A stretch of 64,000 nucleotides of DNA from Antitrichia curtipendula. Lineage: Eukaryota; Streptophyta; Bryopsida; Hypnales; Leucodontaceae. Every line of letters begins with the position of its first letter. The stretch's first letter is position 1. Below the pieces are notes generated by a model, which was given only the letters and a program-made list of their open reading frames with translations, did no database searches and was not told the DNA's origin. The stretch spans positions 10,478,001 to 10,542,000 of the forward strand of contig OX579641.1 of NCBI GenBank assembly GCA_951230915.1, given 5' to 3'. The translations under genes and the position numbers were made by a program. This document shows positions 48,401 through 58,721 of the stretch, piece after piece.

Positions 48401-49853
48401 TTTTGTTGAAAGCTTTTTATACCGATTTCATTTCATTGATCACATTGTGCAAAACGTAATTCCAAAAGGTTCCAAATTGTATATCCCCAGAATTAATGAA
48501 GAACATTGCATGTGCTCATTGCACCTTAAATAAAATGAAATGGGACGCAAGAAAGCTCATTTGACCTCCTCAAAACAACCTTAAAAGAAACATGAGGTCC
48601 AAAGTGAACCCAAAATTCGGGACGGAGGGAGGATGTGCTATTCTGAACTTGAATTTTGCTGTTTCATTGTGAGAATTTCGAGCTACAGTGATGAGACTCC
48701 AACTGAGAAAGAGCAAATCTAGTCAGAGTAGTAGTAAGAGAAGCCTGGTGAACTTACTTGCACGCGTCCTTCGGCGTTCCAGGAGCTGAGTCCATGGCGG
48801 ACGAGCACCACGGTCTTCGCATTCGCGATAGGCCGCGGCGTCAGCGGCGCCGTGGCGCGTCGGAAATCCGTCGCGCCCCCCGTGAACGGACGCTCACGCT
48901 CGGCCACCAGGGTGGCGCCATTGCCACCATTATTCCCTGCAGCAGCTGCAGCAACGCCGTTTCCATTCACTCCGACAGTCTTCCCTGCACGTCCACATCG
49001 CCATCGCCATCGCCATAATTTCAGTGCATCTCTCCAACAATTCACAGGAATAGAGATAATTAACCAACACACGCGGAATGTAAAGGGTCTATTCACCATA
49101 CAGTACAAGGGAGAGGTTCCATTCATTCCCCCATACAAATTGGTGAACTTTGAGTGAACCTATTCCCTACAACAATCGAGAATGAAACTTGGCACCCCTG
49201 GTTTCGTTTGTTTGAGCTCCAAATCCATTGCCAAAAATGAAATGTCAATAGATGAAGGGTTATCCCACGAAGCACAAATTGTATGGTTCACCTGGATTTT
49301 TCAGTGGAATCTCTAATGACCTTTATATACTGTATGGGTAATGGAGCCTCGACTTGACATTGGGCCTTTCCTTAGTAAGTTACACCACTCTAGAACCTCG
49401 CGCCATCTGAAATTTGGCCCACCTATCTTCGACCTATCTTCGTTTGAGCTAAAAACCAATTGCAAAAATGAATGTCAATAGATGAAGTGTTTTTTCCCAC
49501 TAAGCCCAAATCATGTGTTTCACCTGTCTGGTCAATGGAACCTCTACTGAACTGTATGGTCTCCTTTCCATTGAACCCTAGCAACGGATGGCTTCCTTAC
49601 CGAAGCTTACTACTTCTTCGCTGTTGCCATCCGCGGCCGCTCTCACCACCCGCACGGAGCTCACATCGCCAGAAGCTGGTCTCTCACTGCAGCAGGAGCT
49701 TCCCGTGCGAGATCGGAGACCCACCCCCCACACCGTCGAGGCGAATTTCGGACTCGTCTTGCTCACCACCGAGGAGTACGCCACTGCGACCACTCTCGTC
49801 GGCGCATTGGGCATCGCGACTGGCGCCAGAGGCGCGGCAGTCATGGACACCAT
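45454..49853 (-). CDS. 2-carboxy-D-arabinitol-1-phosphatase-type histidine phosphatase, plastid-targeted, 349 aa
   Basis: Seven exons join in frame on the minus strand: 49601-49853, 48758-48984, 47882-48001, 47123-47222, 46680-46819, 46477-46556 and 45454-45583. All introns are GT-AG. The family removes the phosphate from 2-carboxy-D-arabinitol 1-phosphate, a night-time Rubisco inhibitor, in the chloroplast stroma. Catalytic marks of the phosphoglycerate-mutase-like fold are all present: LVRHG with His148, SPITRAK with Arg198, FLEG with Glu229 and VVTHK with His289. Exon order and motifs such as WREDP, ALGLGP and NAGIS follow the Arabidopsis protein At5g22620 as I remember it. The first 84 residues are rich in Ser, Ala and Val with few acids, as in a transit peptide, and a poly-Ala/Gly/Asn linker precedes the enzyme domain. 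The start is the first ATG before the leader (MVSMTAAPLAPVA). Activity on other sugar phosphates cannot be excluded. Confidence 0.88.
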
Positions 49854-50779
49854 CTCCAGGAGCTCCAGTCGTAGAATTCAATTCACGTTGCTAAATGATC
49901 CTTTCGTCGCCTCCTGCACAGAAACAGAACAAGACCCCCAAACACCCAAACATCAATCAGCAAAACCAACACACGAAAATTGGATTTCTCCACTTGGATC
50001 CCAAACTCGAATTTGGACCACAAACCAATTGACGGATCCGTGCAACTGTGGGACACAATACAATTGCAAGTAGCCGAACCAACAATTGGCAATCGCACCC
50101 CCGATGGATTGTGGGTTTCGCACCCATAATTGGAATAGCCAGGTGTGGGTTGTGGGCCGTGAATTCCAGGGGAAATGCTGGAAGATTGTGGGCAGTGATG
50201 GACGTACCAAGAGAGGGAGTCCGTGTGGAGGCCGAGAGAGATTCGAGAGGATGCTTCATGATGCTGGGGGAGCGCAATTGCTGGGGGAGCTGATCAATGG
50301 CGACGATGATGGGACTTCTCCGTTGCTAAGGAAGGACTTGTGGTGGTGGAGGCATGGCCAGTCGTCTGGACGGCAACGGGGATTGGATAATGCAGCGGCG
50401 AGGGAGCGTGGCTTTCCTGGGTCGTGGACGCCCCAGATTCGTGGAAAAAGGAAGCTTTCAGTTGGGAGCCAGTTGAAACCCAACCAAGGAAACCAAAAAA
50501 CTTTGAACATTCTCATTGGCCAACACTTGAGCCCCAACCACAAAAAATCAGTATTTTTGAGCATTTTCATTGGTCAACACTTGAGAGCAAGGATAACCAA
50601 GAAACTCTGAATAGTCTCATTTGGTCAGTACTTCGGAGAACAAACCTAGAAAATCAATAATTGTGAGCACTCTTATTGGTCTATTTGAGCCATTTCTAAG
50701 CTCTTGGCTAATGGGATTGTTTAGACTTTATTATACTCTCGTCTTGAACCCAAAGTGGCCTTCAATCCATACACAAGAA
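49854..50779 (-). promoter_or_regulatory. Upstream region of the phosphatase gene with a CCAAT-box ladder
   Basis: The first 200 bp are probably 5' UTR. Between 50515 and 50680 four related segments containing ATTGG or ATTTGG (CCAAT on the gene's strand) recur every 50-55 bp at 50515, 50569, 50619 and 50675. Each is followed by a CAACACTTGAG-like string. They lie 660-830 bp upstream of the start codon. A 174-codon plus-strand frame here (50086-50610) has no recognisable domain, and I do not treat it as a gene. Confidence 0.4.
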
Positions 50780-50989
50780 TGAGGACGTTTTCTCGCCGAT
50801 GAATGACAAAGAATCTCTCCGTGCAGGACACTAGTGCAATTATTCATCTTCCAAATTTTGTATGAAAAAGGAAGGTGTTCTACAGTAGTTTGACTTCCAA
50901 CAAATGTTTTGCATTATTTTATGCCAACAATTCACACAATACCAAAATAGATGATTTCCATGGTGACCGGCTCATCCTTTAAGAGTTAA
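50780..50989 (+). repeat. Dispersed 200-bp repeat, copy 2
   Basis: This segment is collinear with 30905-31112 (see that entry). It ends ATCCTTTAAGAG then TTAA, abutting the next element. Confidence 0.65.
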
Positions 50990-51881
50990 CCTTTTTTGAT
51001 TCCAGAGAAACCAAAAAGGTCACTCTAAGGATGTAGTTTAAATAATGTGAAAATTTTCTAAACCTAAAAATTTGTGCAAATTAGATGAATGTTAGAATCT
51101 TGCATTATGGTAACAACACATAAAATTGTTCAAATTAGATTTTGATCTTGGTTTCAATACTATTGAATTAGAAGCGTTTTGTCCATGTAAAAAAATAGGC
51201 AGCTCCACTTCACATGATTACATTTGTACTAAAAAATGTCCAAAATGGTGGTGCTTCTTCAAGGCAAGTTGGTTACATGCTTGAAAATTTCCACATCATT
51301 TGGAATTGTACAATATATAGGAAAAAATAGTAAATAGAAAGAAGTAGAGAATGTTTCAAAATATGAAATTGTTAAGAATTTTGTTATTGAATTAAAATAT
51401 GCTAATCCCTATAGTTGAAATGTTGTAATAAACAATCTACATCCTATGATTTTATTTTTTCCAAAAATATTGAAAATTGAATAAAATAAAGAGCTCCAAG
51501 TTTATTTTGGAGTAGAAAATCAATACCGACTGTCCGCAAACTAAAACTCCTCATATTTTTTGACTCATTGATCAAAATAAAATGATTATAAGCTTTCCAC
51601 ATATATATATAATTCTAAAAAACCAATTTCAAATTTTTGTTTATAAAAAAATTATTTTTAAAAATCTGCCCGGACTGCCCATTTATTAAAAAAAGTAACA
51701 TATTAGACTATAACTTTTGACTTGTATTTTCAATGTCATGAAATTTAGTACATATGAAAGATATTCCATGTTCCCACCTCCTATTAAAATTTCAGCCTAA
51801 AATATGCAAATCTCTAATGACATTAACTTGCGCACAATTTCTATGTTGCCAAAAAATTTATGATGGTCCTTTAAGGGTTAA
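50986..51881 (-). mobile_element. 930-type TTAA element in reverse orientation
   Basis: The plus-strand right end GGTCCTTTAAGGG then TTAA is the left terminus of the family in reverse. The interior matches copies 1 and 2 as reverse complement ('ttgtaataaacaatct', 'catttggaattgtacaa', 'tgttgccaaaaaatt'). The other end is eroded. I place it at the TTAA at 50986-50989, which it may share with the preceding repeat. Confidence 0.55.
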
Positions 51882-52701
51882 TATGCAATTTTTGGACAAT
51901 ATATGAATAAATTATGAGATTTCAAAGTGTTGAAAATAGGTGGACCAAAAACTATCCTTAGGCTCTCATGACTAGAAGGTGTACATTTTAGACATGAACT
52001 TGTAGGGGTCAATTTTAGAAATAGATAATAATGAGGTACACTTACTTTACATCAAACAATACAAAAATTATATGGACCATTCTAATTTGTAGAAGATTTC
52101 TAAATACCACTAGTATACACTAATAATATTTTAATATACTAATATATTAAAATATATCATTATATATATGATAATATACTATAATTGTTCACCACTAAAA
52201 TTGCACCCTATTATTGTGTATTTTTTGACCTCTAGCCAATAAAATAATATTATAAAAAAATAAAATGTAAACATTGATAGTGTTTTGAGTATTGTATTTG
52301 AGTGTATGGCATAATCTAAAGCTTGTGTCAAAGATTTTAGGCTATAAAAATAATTAGAAGATACTCAATTTTTCATCTACAATTAACATTGATAATGAAA
52401 ATTCAATTGAGTGACTGAGAATTGGTGGTCAATTTCATTGTCAAATGGACGATAACAGAGTTTTACTTTGCTATAACTTTTGAAGCATGAACCCGATGAT
52501 TTTGATTGGAGATGGTCGTCTAGATTGTTATTAAAGAAAATCGTTCCATATTTAAAAACCAATTTTGCTAATTATCACAACTTGAGTTTAGGATTTTTTA
52601 GTAATCGGTGAGTCTCCCAAATTAATGATCTAGAGCTGAAATTTCTGTGGTTTATTTTCATAGTAGTTGGGCATGCTCCTACCCTAGGGCATTTAAAAAT
52701 A
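51882..52701. other. AT-rich intergenic DNA, no gene seen
   Basis: Dense (ATAT)-type sequence lies around 52120-52190. No open frame of interest or inverted repeat was recognised. Confidence 0.4.
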
Positions 52702-53273
52702 TACTACCTCCGTCCCAAAATGATCTTCATGTTGGACCAAATCTTATGGATTAAGGATAAAAATAACTTTTTAAAGACTCAATTTGCATAGTATGTAGGG
52801 TTTGGTGTTCCCTTTGCATCCTAAAAAATTTGAGTTTTGAAGCCCTTTTCAAAGTGTAGTTTTTGAATATTAAAAAGTGAATATTTTGGGCCGTTTTTAA
52901 AGAACACCAGTAAACACTTAATTGTTGAGTGTGAGGTTGTCATTTTGTGGGCATTTAGCATATGCGGAAGACCATGTATAGACCTTTGTTTCGGCTTCCA
53001 AAGCTTAATATACTTCAATTGGGAAATACTCAAAGAGATGCAAAAAATAAAAACTATAAGTGTGGATTGATGCTTTCAATCATTATATTTGTCTTTTGCT
53101 TGATGTTTGCATGGATGGAGAGAAAACAACCACTTAGAGTTGTTTTGCTAGTCTCAAATAACAATCATAAGCCAAATTTGACCAATTTCAACATTACAAA
53201 GTGCAATAGGAAGATCATTTTGGGACAAAAAACAAAAGGCCAGCAAGAAGATCATTATGGGACGGAGGGAGTA
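52702..53273. mobile_element. Stowaway-like element, 568 bp
   Basis: The ends CTACCTCCGTCCCAAAATG and CATTATGGGACGGAGGGAG are inverted repeats with about two mismatches in 25 bp. They match the plant Stowaway consensus (CTCCCTCCGTCCCA). The target dinucleotide TA lies on both sides (52702-52703 and 53272-53273). A partial second copy of the right terminus (GAAGATCATTTTGGGAC) lies at about 53211. A 134-codon frame inside (52962-53366) runs past the right end and is not a transposase, so the element is non-autonomous but longer than most Stowaways. Confidence 0.8.
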
Positions 53274-54049
53274 TTATTTTATGTCCTCTACATTTGTGAA
53301 AACAAGACTTCTTTGCACGTGCAAAGACTAAACATTGAAGATGGATTCAAGGCAACTTTTGGGTGAAATTTGATGAACGTGAAGTCCTCACAAATGGCCA
53401 AAATTTTAGTTTTGAAGTGAAAGGCGACATCTAATCTTTCAAGCTTTCGTAAGAAGAGAATCGAAGAGCAGGTAACCCTCGTAAAATTGCTGGAAACATC
53501 CTGATAGACAACTTCGATACCGCGAGTGCCTCAAAAGGACAATCAGAATAGCCCCACAATGAACAGCCAGGAGAAAACACCTGCCACAGCTAACTCATGA
53601 GAAAACGGAGGTTCAATAGACGTTGTGCGTTAAGCAAAGATGTCAGCTCGACATCTTCGTCTTCTGACTTCATGATACAGAAGAATACTAATTATAAATT
53701 TCTTAGAACAAATACAACAAACTACTTCCAGAATTTCTAATCAGCAGGACATATGGAACATTCTCGGAGAATCGCCACTGCTCTCTTCAGCTGAACACGG
53801 TGATGACGAAAGGCCCACAAAAAGCATCCGAACCACGGTAGGCAGTCATTGAACTATCCAGGTGAACTACGTCAGCTTGCTGTCCTGGGAAAATCTAAAA
53901 CTAAAAATCAAACATTACAAATGATGGTACACAAATCGGATACTAGGTGCCGATCCGATCCAAATCTAGGTGCCGATCCGATACCCAATATCAAAAAAAC
54001 TTTGATGTGGTTCCCTCTGAAGAAAAGCATGTCAAAATGCAAATGGGTA
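53274..54049 (-). other. 3' flank and UTR of MOR1
   Basis: This is non-coding sequence after the MOR1 stop. A 23-bp direct repeat (CTAGGTGCCGATCCGAT at 53943 and 53966) lies about 70 bp beyond the stop codon, in the likely 3' UTR. Confidence 0.45.
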
Positions 54050-57000
54050 TCATCTTTGGGTGATCTCGTATTCCAATCCACCCCCAGCCTTCAGTCTTTC
54101 CATGCGCGCTTGCAGACCTGAGAGGGCCTTGTCCTCACCCACATCCCCAGTCGAACTCGACCGAGAGTGTGACATTGAGCCATTAGAAGAAAAAGTACTT
54201 GAGTGAGACACTGTAGTTCCAGTTGCTCCTGCTTGAATACTTTTCATCCTCTCCCTTATCGCATCTAAAGTGCCTCCCATAGCTTGGTTGTGGGGTTTCA
54301 AATCACCAAAACCTGTCAAAACAAAAGAGGCAAACTGAACATCAAGACAACCCACATAACTGGAAAATATGCAGCTTAAGAGACCTACTGTAAGCAATTG
54401 TGGAAATTCGTGGCAAGACTCTCACCTTGTGCAGTAGCCATAACATTATGCCCCGCAGATGATTTCAAGGGCAATGACTCAGTAAATTCAGTAGACCTTG
54501 AATCTGAATATGAAGGGCTGTTATTATCCTCAAATGCATGCAAATCATGGGAGCTACCACTTTCCACGCCAACACCCTGGCCCCTTCCCCGATGTTGAAA
54601 TGACGTTAATGATTTGGTGTAGGAAACGGTTGGAGACGATACTGGTGGAGGTGTGGCGATAGGAATGCTTCCAAAAGTCCTGCCAGCAGCTGCATTTCTT
54701 TCCATCTGCCAAAGCAAAAGTCAATCGCAAAAGGTTACATCGTGATTGGGTAGTCCTTTGGAATGTAAGAAATCGAGAAACAGCGTCCTAAAAATGGGCA
54801 CTTGCGTCAAAAAGTCGAAGAGTGGCTTCAACCAGATCTAGTTCGATCACACGCCAACCTGGGCAATGCCGTCGCTGATATACGTCCGAAAAGCTTCACT
54901 TGCATTTTGCAGCTGGGAGAATATATCCACCTGTTTTGAAAGTGATTATGTCAGAAGATCAATAAGAACAGTTTGGATGAGCACTTCCTACAATGATTTA
55001 CACTGAAATGGCTGGGTGTTCCTAATGAGGTTACTGATTCTTCCATTAGTGTTAGGTAAGACATTGATTGTGGCTCAAAATCTCATAAACTAAGAAAAAA
55101 CATCATGGGATCATTCTTTAGGTGTCCGTCATGGATCATTTGACCACAATAGGTTGTTCTACCACTAGGTTATTCTGAAAAGAGAAACAGATTAAAAAAT
55201 ACTGCATTGAAATTCAAGCCAACCGAAAGAAAGAGCACCATTTTCACACCTGCGGATATAGCTGTGTGATGCGATACAACTCATAAAGTCCAATTGTGCA
55301 GGTCTGCTTATCACCAATTTTTTTGAAAACTGCAGCAAGTTCTTGCTGCAAAAAATTGAAACCAACAAAACAGAAAACCAAATTATAATCACAAATATGC
55401 AAGTTTTGTTGACAAGATATAGCCCAGTCCCACAAACTTAGCAAGAATTCACTAGTACAAAGTAAAGAGCTAACATACTTTCAGCTGGGTCTCGGCAGAA
55501 TGATTTGACGGTGAAGAACCTCCATTGTTTGAAGCAGACCACTGTGTTTGTCCAACTGTTCCCAAGGTCTAAGAGATTCCACGCAGAAAAGAACCAAACA
55601 CCCATCAACAAACTTGTACAAAGAATTGGCTAAGCAGGAAAATATAAACACAAAATGTTAGCACATCCAAGAATGTAGCATGAAATAGATGATTCTACAC
55701 GTTAATTAATCTTGCATTGAAACAAACTATCAATCCTCTTTTGAGGATTCCTATCTTATAACAGATTTGACAGATGTCTAAAAATTATCCTGCTGTACAA
55801 GGGACATCTAGCCTCTATTAACGTTACAAGTCAGCTATATTCCTAGACAGTGTCTAAAGAAACACTGAATTTCTAGACATCACGCCGGACTAAGTTCGTC
55901 AATCAAGTTAAAAAGACTGTTCAATCCATGCCTCGGGCTCTTAAAGAACACAGTGAAATATCTCCAATCTAATAGAAATTTCACTTCCTTATCATAGCAC
56001 CTGAAGGTTGAGGTCGATGTAAGCAAGAATGATAGGCTGAGGCTCCCGATCAATCGGCACCAACGAAAGGTGACCTTTAATTGCAGTTCCACGTAGCTTC
56101 ACTAGCTCATGCAACAGCGTCTTAACCATTCGCAAAGGCTTATCATCTGCTCCAGCTCTGTTCAGACACATGTTTTATTAAAGTACTGAATGACAAAACA
56201 AAGTCAAAGGGTTAAGCACGTGAAAGAGGAAATTCTGCAATCTGAATAGTATAGGAAACGCGAAACCCATTACGTACCTTTTCCTTATTTCTGCCATTCC
56301 CAGCTCCTCAAAGTACTCATGAATGCTTTGAAGAATTCGGTCAAGGTCCACTTCAAGCAACGTGGAACCAAGAACCTGCAACCAAAAAAATTAGTCCGAT
56401 CCAAGATCCCTGCATGTCCTTCAAAAATATTTTGGTCAGAATTGTGAGACGTGAGCATAGATTCTAACCTTTGTGAGCTTGATAAGGCACTTGACGACAA
56501 GATCTAAAAATTTCTGATTCCTAACAACTGCTGTCCCCTGTTGACGACCGGTGAACTTGGATGAACCCATAGGTCGCAGTAGGTAGATCAAGACGATGAA
56601 TGCTGATGTGCGATCCGCATTTTCCTGGAAACAACGCCAGTTCGCATGTAAGTCATCAGAATCCATCAGGTCATAGACTTTGTATGCTCTTGTAGGGGTT
56701 CAAGCATCCTGCATGTGCTTCAACCAGACGCTGATCGAACTATTTCCTAATTAATAAAGACAGCACTGGCTTACCAGAATTTTCAGCATCAGAACATTCA
56801 TAGCCTTCAAAAGCTGACTACCGTCATCCATGACCAGGACTCGTTCGTCCAAGAGCCACACCAGAAGCTCAGTGATGAGATTGTGCAGGGTGCCTTCCTT
56901 CACAGCTCTTGCAAGTTTCTTCACTTGAAATGTCTACACAAACAGGTTTATAATCATTCAATGCCAGATATAGGTTCTTAGGGAGAACATTCTTGTTCAT

Positions 57001-58721
57001 ACCAAGAAAATTCTCATTAAACGAAAAAGTACCGGTAAATTTCAATAATACCATCCCATAGCTAAGTAACGTAAGTGGTATATGATTACTTTCAACGTTT
57101 CGCCAGAAATACCTGCATGAGGGTGTTGAGAACGTATTTACAAGATCTTGAAGAGGCTCCGGCAAGACCTAGATTGAAAGTTGTAGTAACCTGGCAGTGA
57201 AGTGAATTTTGTAAGATTCAGTAGAAGAACAAGCAAACAACCAGAGCTCCATCCTCAAGCAACAGTACACTCACAACACATCATTGATATTTGTATAATA
57301 AGGAGCGAGAGAATGTTTAGTAACAACATAATATTACCAAGGTGACCGATTACATTGACAAAAATAAACAATAAAAATCAGCATTCGCACAAACTTTGAT
57401 CCAGCTATATGCCAGCGATGGGTCCACAACTCGAAATGAAAATAGTTCCTTGACAACAATTCGACGCGGCAAAAGTCAGGTCGCTCACCTTAACAAAGAG
57501 AGTGGTGACAAGAAGGTCAGCGTCATTTGCAAGTTCATCAAGAGCCCCACTATCAGGATCTCCAGCAGCTTTAGCCAACTCGTGACAAACGAGCTTTAGA
57601 CCATCAACAACCTGGAAAGGATAATAAAGTTTAGATTTTACTAAGGAACTCAGATAAAAATGTGAACAACAAATGGCAGAGTAATCTAAAACTGACACTA
57701 TGTGAACTTGCAGGTAACAGAGAAAATAATACATTTAAATTTCTTGATTTACAAGACTCGAGTGTGTTCAACACCATGTTCCACGGCAGCATTAGTAGGA
57801 GATACGAGGAATCGGATACTTAAGGAAAAATATTCGAATATTGAACAGAAAAAACAAAACTAGATGGAAGACTACAAATGATTAAAAAGGATCACGTGGG
57901 ACAATTGACAATCAATCCACAAGATGTTCAGCACCTGCTCAGATGATGTTGCATTGTTGATGATGTCAAGAGCTTCATTCCAGTCCAATGGACTTGATTG
58001 TCGCATACTTCCGTGAGGTCCCTCAATTCCAACCTCAATGTGCCCATTACTTGATCCCGAACTGAAAGATGTAAGAGCAGAATCCATGTATCCCAGTAGC
58101 CATCAGAAAATAATGACTACGAAGCCTTTCAAGTGCAACGTCAAATCATGTGGCTATCCTTTCTAATGCTTGTTGAATTTGGAGGGACAAATTCTCTTGC
58201 CCAGGAAATCAATTAAATAGGTCTCAGACTGCTCATAAAACTAAGAAACAGATGGGAGTACTTGAGATTCGACCATAAAGGCTAATGGGTGAAAAGACAT
58301 CAAAGACATGATAACAAAGATACGACAAATTGTCCCAGAAATAGCGTTGGGTTGAACACGCACACACGTGACGGAGACGACTTCTGGGTAGTTGGACTCA
58401 GCGATAAGCTCTAAGGCCTTAACTTGTAGCTAAAATTCACACAAAAATGGTGGATGCCTGTGATGTTCTTGCTGAGGCAAGTTACACACAGGTCATCCTT
58501 TGCCCGCAGAATTCCTACCAAAAAGTCCTCTTAATTATCGATCATCCCCTAACATTGGGAGAAAAGCAGACACAATTCCACTGTTTTCCGACTAACCTGG
58601 TGTCCACAGCAGAGCGCTTAACAGACGCTCTTCCTTCGTCTGCCCTTGCTTCGACGGCTCTTGCCTCGTCTGCTCTAGCTCCACCAGGTTTACCTTCCTT
58701 TCTCTTATCCATTTCTCGAGC
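54050..58721 (-). other. MOR1: MOR1 exons for the C-terminal region
   Basis: Exons: 58597-58721, 57935-58061, 57489-57611, 57113-57190, 56775-56933, 56469-56624, 56278-56375, 56001-56157, 55479-55568, 55250-55345, 54859-54930, 54426-54705 and 54050-54312. The first contains an unusual run of ARADE-type five-residue repeats (58620-58679). The middle is the helical C-terminal domain special to plant MOR1 (DWNEALDII, VKEGTLHNL, RPMGSSKF, KPLRMVKTLLHELVKLRG, GLYELYRIT). The tail is low in complexity and carries two short conserved motifs, GGTLDAIRERMKS and SGLQARMERLK. Confidence 0.85.

Noticed and set aside
48105..48720. Possible extra exon in the long third intergap of the phosphatase gene
   Set aside because: Exons 2 and 3 join perfectly in phase 0 and match the family without a gap, so this segment is intron.
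50086..50610. 174-codon plus-strand open frame upstream of the phosphatase gene
   Set aside because: It overlaps the probable 5' UTR and promoter of the minus-strand gene, shows no domain and has biased Trp/Arg/Gly content, as in a chance frame in GC-rich DNA.
52962..53366. 134-codon open frame in the Stowaway-like element
   Set aside because: It crosses the right border of the element and has no transposase motif.
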